From positions 8,122,001 to 8,186,000 of the forward strand of contig NC_135034.1 of NCBI RefSeq assembly GCF_051020975.1: a stretch of 64,000 nt of DNA, written 5' to 3'. A program made the translations under genes and the position numbers. The notes under the pieces are model-generated. The model saw only the letters and a program-made list of their open reading frames with translations, searched no databases and was not told where the DNA came from. Of the stretch, positions 49,956-63,900 are shown piece after piece. This DNA is from Osmia lignaria lignaria (lineage: Eukaryota > Arthropoda > Insecta > Hymenoptera > Megachilidae). Positions within the stretch are counted from its first letter, which is position 1; every line of letters begins with the position of its first letter.

Positions 49956-52090
49956 ATCTTCCTTTTGCGATTTCGTGTTTGCCTGATCGAATATTGCTTC
50001 TCCGATCGCCGAAAAAGTCGCTCGCGAACCACCGGAATATATTTCGTGAAAAGTTTCCCCTCGATCACGATTTGTTTTTTGTTTTCGCGCAGAATCAATC
50101 TGTCGACTCGATGAATTTAAAATTGAACGATATCGTTGAAGATGCTCGTGTTGTTGATTCGACGCCGGATGAGTTCGATCATGTCTCATATGTGGTTCAT
50201 GGTGAATGACACGACTGTTGGGAACGATCACGAACAGTGTTATGATACGTATACATCAAGACGATACTTGTGCTCGATGATAAATAGATGACGAATTCGA
50301 CGATTTAATGCGCCATTTAACAGGTTAAATGCCTTAGGAGAAACGAACGTATGTAACGGAACATAATAAAACAGTAATTATTCAAGATTGGATTAATTAA
50401 TTTTGAAATTAAAAATTCTGAGCTTTCGATTTTCAACCTCCTATTGCAGTTTTTCATTTAACCTCTATGGCATTCAACATGTTAAGTACAGGATCAGTTA
50501 ACTTTTCCATTTAATTTAAAATAACATCAAAAATACTGTTTGAAAATGTAAATGTTGAAAGTGATGAATCGCATTATGCAAATGTATCGAAGGTAAAAGC
50601 GAACAGATTTCGCGACGATTACGTCTCCATGTATACCCGATTTTTAATTAAAATTATAACGATAAGTAAACATAAAATCTCATTTAAATCTCAGAATAAT
50701 TTAACTCATTTCATCACGGTAAAGGCAATTATAGATTAATTAATGAAACGTCAAAGTCTAGCTTATGAAACGTTCGCTTCAAGATTCATTCAATTATTTG
50801 ATTTTCACGAAACTTTAACATACAATCCCTCGTCATCGATTGTTTATTAGATTGAACTGGAAAAGCACAGAAATCACGTACAGCTTGATATATACCGAGT
50901 CACAACATATTATTTAAAACCGAACACACTAATGAACTGAATTTCAATCGTCGAACACAGTATTCACAAAAACTACGTTTCAAAGACAGTCTGTGATATT
51001 CAATAAATAAAGAAACAGTTCACTTTTACCTTTTTCAAGTTTCTTTAATACACCAAACGATTTGCGAACAGACTAATGATCGACGGTCAAGATTAAATGA
51101 AATTTTTAATGAAAATTATGAGACTTTTTGATGATTACATTGTACACAACGATTGGGTGTCTTTCGTGTTAACAATTTCCTTTCTCAGATTCTTTCCTTT
51201 GACTCGATATTTGAAGCTTATAATCTCAAACACCAGTTGCGTTTCATTGAACGCCAACGACAACTTTTAATTAGCACTGGCTGTTGCTAATCCGTCGCCT
51301 CGACATTCTCCAGGGATCGTTTTCATCTGATAAAAGCATTCTCGATAACTGTTTCAATTCATCGATCGCGATCAAATGAAATTGACAATTCCCTAGAGAA
51401 CGATATTTTATCATCCTTTTTCACTCTTTCGAGAAAGTGCTTGTTCAATGATCACATGTCCGTGAATTTATTTGAACTGCATAGTTTATAGTTACGAAGT
51501 CATTTTCCTTGAACCTTGATCGAGAATGAACGTAGAGTTTGCGACGGGTTCGATGAAATTTGTTTGGATAAGAAATGAAAATTCTTTCCCGTGCTTGAAA
51601 TTTTTAATATTGTATTTCGAAATTTTGAAAAATACAAAATTTTTATTAATTTAAGAACTAATACTTCTTGTGCTATTTTTTTCATATGAGCAAACTGCGT
51701 TTTAAGGATGCGTCACTGTACGTGTTCGCGAAAAAATGTACTGTAAGACAAAGCAAACAAAGGGTGTCAATATTTTTTCACTCAACGAATCGATTTTGCT
51801 GTGACGTTTATACAAAACAGATATTTCCGAGGAAAAACGGATTAACAACAATTTTGATGCAAACCTTCGAATAAAATCGATGTTAAATTCAAACTATGTG
51901 CAGAAAGTATAATAACAGCTCGTGACTAAAAATATAATCTAGAACACGATTAAAAAAATTAGATGCCATAATCACTAACAATTAGATTCTGAATTTGTCT
52001 TATAATGTCAAAATGTAAAATTCTTAAATGTCCACTCTAAAAAAAAGAATTATCAATAATAAAGGAAACCTCTTTCCTGCGAAAGGAACA
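49956..52090. other. Region upstream of the proposed PHACTR first exon
   Basis: Minus-strand 5' UTR or promoter of the long form may lie in the part nearest 49956, where the reading frame stays open to about 50231. The remainder is AT-rich and unremarkable apart from the MITE candidate at 50317-50485. Confidence 0.4.
50317..50485. mobile_element. MITE candidate with TTAA ends, 169 bp
   Basis: TTAA occurs at 50317-50320 and 50482-50485. The inward ends TTAACAGGTTAAATGCC and TTAACATGTTGAATGCC match at about 19 of 24 bases over the full terminus. They resemble the ends of the 17866-18073 element. Confidence 0.6.
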
Positions 52091-52550
52091 CGCGGACACC
52101 CAATCGCTGCTGGTACCATGCACCTGTGCGATGTTTCGCTGTCACCGAGTGACCTTGACAGATTCCGTAGAGTTCGAAGAGAAGGCCGACCGGTGGCGGA
52201 AGTACGAATCGATCACCAGTTGCGCGCGTGTACGACGGAAGTGATACACTTACACACGACTCGTGGTGCGCTCCGCAGAAGAGCGTCTGCCGTACTGAGC
52301 GGCCGGCGGTTCTCCGTCTTCCTTTGTCGCGGGCCGGTCGAGCGCGGCCGAAGGCTGCCGAACGTTCACCGAAGGGTGACGGAACCGACCGATTGTCCCC
52401 GTGGGGTTGCGCGCGCAATACGATGGGTTGTAGCGGATACGATCGTACCTCGAAGACGCGTGGGCGTCCGGTTTGCTGCCTGTGGAGGCTGCAAAGAGGA
52501 CCCGGCGGTTTTGTTGGGGGCTGAAGCAGGGGCGGATCTTTCGTCATACT
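52090..52550. other. GC-rich segment, possible 5' exon or promoter
   Basis: CpG- and GC-rich against an AT-rich background, with long open frames on both strands that match no family I know. A donor-like ACAG|GTGCAT occurs on the minus strand near 52127. It could be a non-coding first exon or promoter of PHACTR; it could equally be an isolated CpG-rich element. Confidence 0.35.
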
Positions 52551-53329
52551 ATCAAGGGCACTTCAACGAACGTGTATTGAAATTCGAACAACTTGAAACA
52601 TTCATGAAAAGCACGGCAAACGATCGACGATTGGAGAAACATGTATACGTTTCGAAATGACTTTATTGCTTTTCTAGAAGAGCAACACAATAAATTTTTC
52701 GCAATAAAAATAAATCGTTTTTAGAAACTCAGGTGTATTTTTACTTCAATTATCCTTGCATGAAAATCGATATTCTTTAGATTTCTTAAGTTGGTTGATA
52801 GTATAAGATCAGGGACATAATTTCATGGTTCGAAATGCGCCAAGAAATCGGAATTTTCCGGTGTTAAAAGCAGGCATACCCCGAGGACTGTTTAATGTAG
52901 AGAAATGAAATTCCGTGCAATATCTTAAATTTAGATTTGAACGGAAACGGAGTACCAGTGTGGCTTCCAGTTTGAAATTTAAACGTATCTACATAAGTTT
53001 TGATATAAAGTAAGTTGTGCTTCTTGTTTCGCGTACTTTGAAACCTATTTGTATGGAAAACAGTAACGCGGCCTGAACAAAACAGTAGCTCAATTTCGGT
53101 ATACATATACCATGAGGGTCTAATAAAAATTCGAAACAACCTTCGGTTCGAGAAATATGCAGGTAAAAGAAATAACCATAAAAAAAATCTTGTTAAGTTG
53201 CATTAAAAAAGCATGAAACAAAAATGAAGAATCAGCCTACCAACTCCTACAATAAATAAAGAAACAAATATTTTCACTATTATTCGTATACATTTGCCAA
53301 ATCAACTTCCCTCGACTATCAGATTCAAA

Positions 53330-54070
53330 ATTGCCGCTTTTAAAAACCACCCCGTTCCTGAAGCGCCATGCATTTCACCATGCGTTCGAGGCAGCGCGGG
53401 AAAGATTTGGCGCGTGGCGAAGAGCAAGGGCGCCGCGCGGCGCCGTTCCGAGCCTGAGGACGAAAAGGGAGGGCGGTAAGGGTGGCTAGGAGGGACAGAG
53501 GGGTGACGCGTTATCCGTTCTACTCGTACCCCGGGCAAGGGAACCGATCGTTACTGGAAAACTCGAGCGTGGTGGAGGGGCCTTTTCATTTTCCAAGGGG
53601 GCGCAGTTGGTTGCTCGACGCCGAGGGGTGGAGGCTGGCTGTGACCGCTGATGGAACGAGGAACAGGAGACACGAAATTCGTCCTTCTGCGTGTCGAGAC
53701 ACGCGCTGCTACCAGAGAGGAGAAGGGGTCTTTGCCAGCTCTGATCAGGATCCGGTGTATCAGCAGTATCGATCATTACTCTCGGCCTCCTCTCCGCCTT
53801 CGTCGACACGTTGCCTGCCTGTATCGGCGCGTGGGTGCACCCTACGGTCGCACCTCGACTTCGACCAGGGGACCTGCCGCTCGACCTTGAGATATTCCAC
53901 GGAAAAAGGAAGGCGAGACGGTGACGAGACGTGCTCTTCCTCGTGCGGCGAGGAAGGGGTGACGATGCGCGAAACGAACCGAGAGGATTTCAGATCATGA
54001 TCAGGGTCGCCGGATGAATTCGATTTAGCTTCGTCGAAGGTAACGCGTTTTGCTCGTTGATCGACTTTTG
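53330..54070. other. Second GC-rich segment, possible promoter
   Basis: Strongly GC-rich with overlapping open frames on both strands and no recognisable domain. Such frames arise by chance in GC-rich DNA. A promoter or 5' UTR of a long-intron gene is a reasonable guess. Confidence 0.35.
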
Positions 54071-57000
54071 CACCCGGGGGACGACACCGTGGAAAAGTTT
54101 CAAATTATTAGAGGGAAAGAAGCTCTTACTTTTGGCGAGGGATGAGATTGGCTCCCTTTCTGATTATTTTCTGGGAAACTTTAGATATTACGTGGTTTAA
54201 TTATGGTGCTAGAATTGTCCTAGGATTTTGGAAATTAGAGAAATCATTTTCTCATTATTTTTTGAAATACTGTTAGCTATAATGTGTTTTAATTATCGTG
54301 GTAAATCATTACAAATAAATGTACAAATATTGTGACTATTGAGACAGGTGGACATCGAGCGAGGATTTTTCTATATTTATCGTGTCATGTAAGAATGATA
54401 CATTGAAAAATAACAATTTCGCGATGAATAAAGAAAATAATGGAAACGGAAATGCAATGCAAACGATGCAGACGTAGATGCAGTTCAAAGATTGAGAGTT
54501 TCATTTGCTACGTTACGCTTTACGATCAAAATAAACTGGGCTTCTTTATGATGCGTCTATTTTCCCAGGGAAATTGGTTATGCAACAAAGTGTATCCCAC
54601 GTGTCACCATTCGCTACAATTAATAGAGATCGTTCGTTTTAATTGACCCTGGAAATTGAAACTTTCCGCGCGTGTATATGGAAATTTTTTCATTTTTGAT
54701 AAAACAGAAAAACTAGCAAATGAATTTTTCTACAAAAAAATTGAAAAGAGTTTTGAACAAACATAATTCCATTACTTTTTTGTATATCTTATTACAGAGA
54801 ATTCTGGAAATTCAACTTTGATCCTGAATATAAAACGAAGAATTTCGTCGAGTATATCTATAGATTTTTTTCTTAGGGCGAGAAATGTTTCTGATTTATT
54901 GCTGAAACCTTGAAGAATTGGTAAACCATTGTTAAAATATCAATAATGTTATCGTAATCGAAATAAACGTAGAATATTATTCAATACGATACTTTTCTTA
55001 TCGATTGCTTGAATACATTGAAGGTAATTCTATTTTTAACTAAAATTTTGCTAAAGGAAAGGTTGAAAATTTATTAAATGAGAATGGCAATGAATAAAAT
55101 TAAATTTATAATGAAATTTATCCATATTTAATATCCCTTGAACATTCCATTATTTTCCACTCCGTCTACCACAAATTCTATACATTATGTATCCCTTTTA
55201 AAATGACATAAACGCATAAAAACCGCAGTGTTCAGAATTCCACGTCCAATAAATTTTCCATAAATTATTTTTGCAACGCTACGCTCTCGAGCCACGACAC
55301 GGATTTATAAACATCAGAAGAATCAATCAATATGAACATGACAAACGACGATGCTGCGACACGATTCGTCAGAATCGGATGAAACTCACCGAGGCAAACG
55401 CGTTCCACGAAAGTCGATTTTATCAATTTCTCTACTTTTTATTTTTTAGAGTTAACCAATTTAGTAAATAACTGGCTTATGCATCAATAAGAAGATTGAA
55501 AATGTATTTGACATCGAAGAGGTCCGCAAGGAAGTTCGATTAACTCAATGAGAAACAGTGACCCGCGAAAGCTGTTTCTCGTGCGAGGAAGAAAAGGCAG
55601 AGGTGACAGATAGTTGTTAAAGTTTTAAAGAAGTCGATACCGGCTTTCAACGGCGAAATCAGGAAGCAACCCTGACCGAGTTTCGGTGAGAGGGTTGAGG
55701 AAGGAACGTTAGAAGACAGCCGGTGGTGCAAATATCCAACGTGGCTAGGCATCAAAGCTTATAAATGCGGTGTATCAAAGAAACACCACCCGCTAAACTA
55801 TTGGCCCTGACCAAATTTCCCTTTCTTTAGGCCACCTTTTAAGTGGCAGACGTACCTCTGAATAGAAAGTAAAAATATCTCAAGAATGAATATGTACGAT
55901 GTTTATTAACGTAAGGGTTAAACGAAGCCAAATTCAACCGGACGTTTTTGTCAGCTTTCCAGGCTGGTGGATAGTTTTATTTAAACGAGAATCATTTCGC
56001 CTTTCTAGCCCTTTCGTCAGCCGTCAGGCTGAAATTCGTTTGAAAAAGTACCCAATCTATCCTCGCATTGTCGCCGATGACACCGGGAACGTGAGTGACG
56101 TTTATGAACGTCGACGACGAGACGTCGTTGTTCGCTTGACACGCGTATCCACGTCGGCCACGGTAATTTACATGATTGAAAAATTACAGACAGCAGGGTG
56201 CGGTCCGCGCTCCCATCTCTAAAAGCCCCGAAAATACCGCGAAAGCTCAACGACGAATATCGCGCCACGTAGAACCTTCGATTTTATAAAATATGCTTTC
56301 AGAAACTCCAGAGCAATATTAAAAAGAATTTTCTATTGTCGTCATTGTCATAAAGAGTTGAATAAATAAATATCTTCTTAGAATTATAAAAGAATATTTT
56401 ACTCTCTTTTCGTTCAACAAAAAAAAAAGAAAACCAATCAGCTGCATTGTTCCTCGAAAGCATCAATTTCCTGAATCAGAGGTGAATAAAAGAGTTTTAT
56501 CTCTCGTTTCCTAAACCTTGACTGAACGCAAGATATCTTTGTGCGATTCGAACGTCGACACCGATACAAAAGTTTTCGAAACAGAAGCTGAACGAACACG
56601 GCCACAAATTTCAACAGCTTTCCGAGGACGGACGTGAGTTATCGCGGTGGAAAGAACGTTCTTACTAAACTCATCGTTGAATAAGAACGAAACAGGAAGC
56701 GTCAAAGCTTCCGTAAACTTCCGACCTCGGCTTCCACGCGCGAACTTGGGGTTCGTTCGGTACGTTTGTCCTTGACATCGAGAATCCTGGGTGGAAAAAG
56801 GAAATCGGTTTAGAAAAACGTGGCGGAGACTGAAAAAGCACCGTTCGCTTGGTGGAAGAGGAAAAACGAGTAGTAGGAAATGAAACTCGTTAAAGAACAT
56901 CTGCTCGTGAATTGTTTATGGATTTTTCAGTTGAACGAGAATCCTGCGGGAAATATATTGCGTTTGCTAATTGTTCTTTAATTGTCGACAGAATTTCTTT

Positions 57001-58905
57001 AAAAATTCAAATTCCTCGTCGGCACCGATGGTTAAGCATCTTTATTTTGAACACGAACAACCCGTTGAGGGCTGCTTCCTTGTTGAATTCATTTCTATTC
57101 TCGCCGCGTTTGCAGACAAAATAGAATTTCTTGGAAGGCGGCGAAGAAATGAGCTACGGCGAGGGTGCCGCGAAGGGGTGTATGAGGAATCATAAAATGA
57201 AGGGAGGAAGGATAGTAACGTTCTCGAACAGTGCTGGCAAGCTAAACACGGATGTAAACATTTCTCGAGGGACCGAGTTCCTGGGTCCTGGAGGGTTCCT
57301 ACGAAGCCTTGACCCTGTTTTCGAATCCACGTTGCTTTAGGGGAGTTTCGCGATAGTCCTTGCATCGATTTCGTCGAATTAAACCCCACCCTTACTTGTC
57401 TGTCTTCCGGAAACTAACTGACGAGAGGAGGCTGAAACGCCACTCCATCAGCGAACTCTTTTTCTGCGAACAACGTGTACACATCCTTGATATTATTTCT
57501 TTTTAACAGCTTCTCAAAATTTATAGAAAGTTAGAAACGTAGCAATTATAAAATATTTCTGGTGTTTCGAGAACGCCCGGTGTACAACAACACGCGATAC
57601 ACCGAGCAAAGCATCGATACTGACATCAGGACTCGGTTCACTTAGGATTCATGCTCCAATTCATGGTTTCTATTCTCGTTAAGACGAGACGGTAGTTAAG
57701 GGAACTCCAATAGTGAATTCACGAAGAAATCCGATGAGAGTTTGCTCGGAGGATCGCGACAGAAACGTCCAATCAATAGTAACACTCCTCTCGACGATAA
57801 AATATAACGAATAAGCAATTGGCCAAATTATACTATGATTCTTAAAGCAAACGATAAGTTCAGAAACTGGGACGAGCATATATTTTGTTAGCGATTTTGA
57901 AGTCTCGTTTTCGGTGTTGCAGGAAAATTCGTTTCAATTTTCTTACCTTCTTTGGAAAAATTACACGCGCTTATTGTGCAGAAACATATTTCATTGTCAT
58001 TCCGTTGGGAATAAGAACTACCAAGTATAACGTCACACGGTTAAGTATTAATATTGTACGAAAAAATTCATCTGAGGCACAAGTGGTTGCGTGGGCGAGT
58101 CGGTTTCCGGTTTACAGCTTATTAAAGCTGAAAACCCGTGTTACTCGGCCGGTATGAGGGGTGGGATGTTTATTCAGAGGCAGATTAATCCATTATTCTT
58201 CGAATCTACTTGTGAATATTTTTACTGGATCGTAAATTTAAATGAAGCACGAAGGAAACTGTTTCAAATGTTCCAAATTAACGAAACTTCAGAATACATC
58301 CGCCAACAAAAGCCAATGTTCTACATTTATAATTAAACGTCGTTATTCAAAAGCTTCGGGAATAATTCCGGTTGAATTCAAAGATCTCAAGTAGCGGTAA
58401 TCTTCCGGAAGTAATCGAGCAGAGATTCCTTCGGATTTTCAGGTATTTTCAACAGCTCTCTTTAGCTAGAGTTTTCAAACGAGATTTCAAAAGTAGTCTG
58501 AAACCATACACCATCAAAAGCAGGAATTCAGTTGGAGAACGAGCGAGAGAATGGTAGCCGAGGAAAACGTGTCCACCCCTTTTATTCCGAATCGCTTCTT
58601 TCACGTCCTTCAACAGCTTTACCCGACCGCTATTTCCGAAAATTATTCATATTTATGACCGCGACATCTACGAAAGCTCCCCGTTGAAAGCGCTTCGCGT
58701 TCTCTTTTGCATACCGAAGAAGCTTTTGGACACGATATTTGCATCCGGCCATCGATTTATTCGAATGACCCCTTCCGTATGGCTTTGCTTCTACGCTTGC
58801 CCATAGGTAAAGCAAACATTTCAGTTAGTGGAATAATTGCCAAGATCCTGCTAGAATGTCGACGCGACCATTGAAGTGACGAACTTTGAGCAAGTGAATT
58901 GGGAC
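54071..58905. other. Intergenic or intronic DNA without a recognised gene
   Basis: AT-rich with scattered short open frames that show no domain and no splice-consistent chain. If PHACTR has further 5' exons, this would be intron. Confidence 0.5.
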
Positions 58906-58906
58906 T

Positions 58907-58935
58907 CTCACCATGGTCCGCCGTCCGATAGTTAA
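58907..58935. repeat. Solo TTAA-element terminus
   Basis: On the minus strand this reads TTAACTATCGGACGGCGGAC followed by CATGG. The core CGGAnGGCGGACCATGG also occurs at 39517-39533, and a shorter version starts at 46032. No partner end was found nearby. Confidence 0.4.
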
Positions 58936-59039
58936 ATGGCTAATACAAAACTATCAAGCTTCTCCATTCTCCCCTATATTAGTTTTTATTAGCGAAGAAC
59001 TATTATTTAACTAGGTAAACAGTATCAAACCAATACGTG

Positions 59040-59335
59040 GCCACAGAAGTAGCATAACACCCGAATTTGGCCAGCCAAGTAATACACGACCAGTGTGCAG
59101 CCGTATAAGTAGTACAACTCAACGTATGATGCGCACAGGTAACCCAGGCTGATATACGATCCGACCAGCGATATGGACCGGTATGTGGTTAAACAAGTAG
59201 TATAGGCACGTGTTCATAACCACGCTATAGTCTCATAGAAGGCGAAATGAGTGGCGTACAATATAGCCTGAACTAGTAGTACAGCCGCGTATATAGTCGG
59301 ACAAGGATCGCAGGTACAAGTAGTACGATCATTAC
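59040..59335. repeat. Degenerate ~30-bp minisatellite
   Basis: Boxes of the form (C/T/G)AAGTAGTACA or close variants start near 59045, 59076, 59106, 59136, 59164 and 59193, about 28-31 bp apart, and further, less regular ones near 59249, 59273 and 59317. The rest of each unit is loosely conserved. Related units occur near 44839 and, inverted, near 60930. Confidence 0.55.
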
Positions 59336-60924
59336 CGTCGAAACGAGGATCGCGGACATTCACTAACACCTGTCCGCCGAGGGAACAACTTTAGAAGAAC
59401 GGAGAATCGGAATTACAGGGGCAGCAAAAACATTCTCGAGGGTTAGGGGATGAAGACCAAGAGAGGTTCAAGGTACTCGCAACCGCGTATCTATGGCAAC
59501 CACTTTTATGGGTCTACTACGAGTCCCAGGAGCGGCCGACGAATCAATAAATAAATTTAAGTTACCCGCGGTTTGATGCAGGTTTACAAACGGACATTTA
59601 CGACCGCCCGGACGGATATTCTCCTGCGTGGACTGATTCATGAGTATATTTTTTTCCAATTAAATAGTATCTACTTCGAAAGCTGTATTATCGATCTAAA
59701 ACTAAGGACAGTCAGAATTTTTATAGAGCATTGCAAACAAACACCTCTATGATTTTCAAAGTACTAAAACATCGTCGATAAAATATTTTAGAGCTAAAAA
59801 ATAAACAGCACGTCTAAATCGTAGATAGATAAAATTTTTTTCTTTCTCTTTTTTATGTCGTTTCTTTAATGGGGTTTATCGAAGAGCAAAAAGTGTTTTG
59901 GAAAAAGAAGCTCTATTTTAGTTTCAGGAACCCTTTGGGGGTGGTTGCCAAGGACCTTATAGAGATCTTCCTGCGAACGTGTTAAGGGTTGAAGTTCTCG
60001 AACCTCAAGGGGATTTACCAGCCCGACCGTTCCTATGGACACAGCATTAAATCCTCTTCTTTCTTGAACGATATATGGCGAATATAAAAATAAGAAACGA
60101 TGCGGGGAGTGAGTGGAAAAAGTTGTTGGTTACCTCGGAATAAGGAATATAAAAATATGAAAATAAGTATTTCCTACCCGGGTCTTCCGTGATCATAAAT
60201 AAGAGAAGGGTTCTCAAATCTTGGGAGACCACTTTATAAGATAAATTTACCTCAGGTATTATAAAATAAATAAATAAACTTACAGAATTGGGAAGACAAT
60301 TTGAAGAAGTCGTTGAACAAGAGTCTCTTACCTGAAACATAAAAATACAGAAAACATTAGAAAATGTTGCAATTTTCATATCCGAAAATAAAATAATAAA
60401 ATCTATCTTTAATGAAAGATCGATTATGTTTTCGGCGACACCATCGAGGTTCTGGTTTCGAAGGGAACGAAAACGACAAGGCACGTCGTGTCTGTATCAA
60501 ATTAACCCGACAAGAGAACACGAAACGTCGGACAACGGCATTCGACTTTCGGAAACGTGATCTGACACGCCGCACTCGCCACGAGGAAGCGTGTTCTTAG
60601 TTGCCAAGAGGAAACCCGCTTCTACCCGCATCGTCCCCGCTCGTTTCGGAAAGAGCATCCTCCAGTAGGACTCTTACGAGCGAATGCTTTCAGAGAACTG
60701 TACGTGATCACCGCCAGGACAATGTTTTCTTTCCACGAAGATCATTCAACAACGAGTCACCCCTTCCCCATGACTATTGTTCAAAGATCACGCGAGTCAG
60801 GGGTTGAAAAATGTATAAAAGATAGGAAAAAGGAATCTCAAGTATACGATGTTTGGAAATAATCGTCTGATGTGTATTCAATTCGAAGAATCCTTCAATT
60901 TTGCACTTGCTTCACCAAACATTG

Positions 60925-60997
60925 ATCTATACTACTTGTTTGCCTAGAAGCCCACGGCTGTCTGACCATACACGCCGCTTATTCTACTTCAGCTTAT
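60925..60997. repeat. Inverted copy of the ~30-bp repeat unit
   Basis: On the minus strand it reads GAAGTAGAATAAGCGGCGTG then TATGGTCAGACA and, further on, CAAGTAGTATAG, matching the unit near 44839 and the boxes of the array at 59040-59335. Confidence 0.5.
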
Positions 60998-60999
60998 AG

Positions 61000-63900
61000 T
61001 ACATACTATAAGTTAACAGAGAACGATTTTTCCAATTATGAGCGACAAATATTGACGCAATCCTTTCAATTTTTTTACACTTTCCCTCTATACCCTTACC
61101 TAACACTCATTTTGATAAAAAATTTTTATCGCGATTGAAACTTCGAAAAACCTCGTCATTGAAACTTTTTAATCAAAAAGATTTTACAAGCATCATTTTG
61201 AACTTTCGTATTCATTAATTAATTACAAAATAAGTAGAGTTGAAAACAGTAATTAGCTTATCACTGAGCAACGAAGCTCCAAATAGTTGCTATTTTCTGA
61301 ATTCCAAAACGTTGCCCGACTATTTGGGCACACAATGAAGGTATACAGGATTGTGGGATGCGGGTGCGTTTCGATTTACTGATCGGTTCAAACGTAAAGA
61401 CTGGACAAATTAGACGATATGCGGGCGATTTCCACAACGAATGGGGACAACGATTTCCCCAGTTTTCCGGGTGATTTGAGAAACTTTGAAAATTTTCTAT
61501 TTCCTCTCATCAGAATTTGTAGTAATAAATTTCTCGTTTTTATTTCATTATTCAATCACTGTAATTTGAGTAGCATTCCTTAATTACTCGTCAAGCGAAT
61601 TTTCTAGCCACCGGTCTACGACGACCCCCCGCAGCAAATAACGTGTTAAACGTATCCAGCTGCGGTGGCGAAACAATTTCGCCGGAGTTTAAGGGCGACG
61701 AATGCAAATGTTTCGCGCGAGAAGTCGGCGAACAACGATCGTTACGTAAATCACCGCTCTCGACCGCAGGATTCCAGCAATTAATTGGCACCCGTTGGCG
61801 CAACGCAATCACGTTTGCGCCAAACAATCACGAAAACGATTTCGCTCGTTCCTCGTTCCCCGGCTACGATGAACTCGGCCAGATTTTCATCGCGTGGGAG
61901 TCTATCGCAAAGTTCTTTTGGAAAATGGCTCTGGCAACGCTTCCGGCGAGCTGATTAACCATCCAGCAAGTTTGTGGAATGCTCGAGCGCTTCAAATCCT
62001 CCCGGGAAATTTATTTAACGTTCCTGGTTATCGATTATGAGTTAATCACGGTTTAATTCGTTCCACAGGTCCCTCCTTTCGTCTTTGTTAAAGACAGAAT
62101 GAAATACGATAGATCGATTGGCCGTATTAATGAGAAAAATTAATTTCCCAGAAATTGCAGGAAATGAAAGAGAAAATCGTGAAAAGCGTGGATGTTAACG
62201 TTGTGTGATGTTGCGGTACGCATAAACGTCAGCAAATGGACGCGGGAATGGTACAAATGGAGAAATTTTTGGGGCGAATGACGCCGCAAACGACCCACCA
62301 ACGCCGTTTCGGCGTTAAAATAATCGTTTGAAATAAATCAGAGCTGACTACCAGCGCTATAATATTTTCTAACCTTCCTATCCTGAAAATAAACTATACC
62401 TATCCTTCATCAATTTATAATAAAAAATATATTTCATAAAGAATCGTTACATGGAAAAAATTGAAGAGAATTTTTTTCAGAATCTCCCGATACGATTTGA
62501 GGTAAAGAAAATGTAAACTCATCCAGACGTCGCGTTAAAAGTGTTACCCGGGGAGTTGGATGGCACAGCTAAACTGCTTAGGTCTATTATAACTTAGCCA
62601 AAGTTAGATGGGACACCGTGAGAAACACCGCCCAAGAACACGTTTCATCCGGTTGCAATCAGTTTCCTGTTTTCAGACGAGGAATCCCTGCGAATTCGGA
62701 ATTGCCAGACTCTAGCCAGAAACTCGGGAAGCCCTCTGGCCAAATTCAATAAAGATCATTGATAAGAATACTGATAATAAAGTAAATTGTATAATATGTC
62801 AAAGATAAATTGGATCAGTTGATTGTAATATTACTGTTGTAATAAAAGATCGAAATATATTTTCATATTTACACTCAATTATATCTTGTGTAATTTTACT
62901 TGAACCCGAAACCGAAGTCCCCCTTCGATTCTTTCCGATTAAAACATCCCCAAGGAACAAATTCATCAGGATGAAACAGCAAAAGAGGGGTGGTCGGTTC
63001 GATAAAACGATAGTGCGTGCTCTCCCGGCCATTTCTGACCAGGAATCGTAAGATTGCCCAGGAGAAATATAAAAAGGATTCTTCCACCCTCGTCGAGCTA
63101 ATATTTATTCCAAGGAATTCGAGGTTGCGGCAGTGGGTGTCTCGGGAGAGTAAAAAAGCGAGACGTTTTTTTGGGGCTGCGTAACATCTTTTGGAAGGAA
63201 AAAGGCTGACATGCGTTGGAATAGCTGCCACTGATGGCAGAAGAGAATCTACCTTTACCATCCTCCTCGGCAACCCCTTCGTACAACCATCCTTTGCAGT
63301 GCACGTTCCGTGAAATCGCGTCGGTAGACTTCTCGTCGAGATAAAATAATCCTTTGCTGGCTGCCTAGGTTGTTCGACTTCTTACCACCCTCGTTCCTCG
63401 ACGAAAATGTGTTTGACCTTTGGAGTGGGCTCTGCTACCCTTTCAGTTCGACCAAGCCGCGTATTTAAGGAGAAGAGAGCTTGAAGAGCGTTGCGGTGAA
63501 AGTTTTGAGTGTCCTTTACTCGAATGCTTCTGTCGTTTCGTTGGATATCGTGCGTGTACACGATGCTTTGTATTTAAACGAAGCGAATCTGATGAAAGCT
63601 TGTTTGCTCGAATATATTGAGATTTAAAGGAAACCGACGAGGGGTGGAAGGTGAGGGTGCTTTTAAGATCCATTATCGATCACAAAAATTATATGAAATA
63701 CAAAATTAAATTAAAATTGGGGCTCTCCTTTATGGTCTTCCATCCGAAGGTTAACCGTTTCAAATGACCAACTAATTGCTTCGACGATGCAGACAGATAT
63801 CCATTTTGTAATCAAAGGTTCAAAGCGACCAATCTCCTCTGGCTCTTTCAGTTCATCAAGAAGTGTCTTATGCAATCGGCACTCGGTAACCTTGACCCAA

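Noticed and set aside
52028..52660. 210-codon plus-strand and 164-codon minus-strand frames
   Set aside because: GC-rich DNA is poor in stop codons; both strands are open and neither peptide shows a domain.
53482..54000. 172-codon plus-strand frame
   Set aside because: Same reason: GC-rich composition, competing open frames, no domain or signal peptide.
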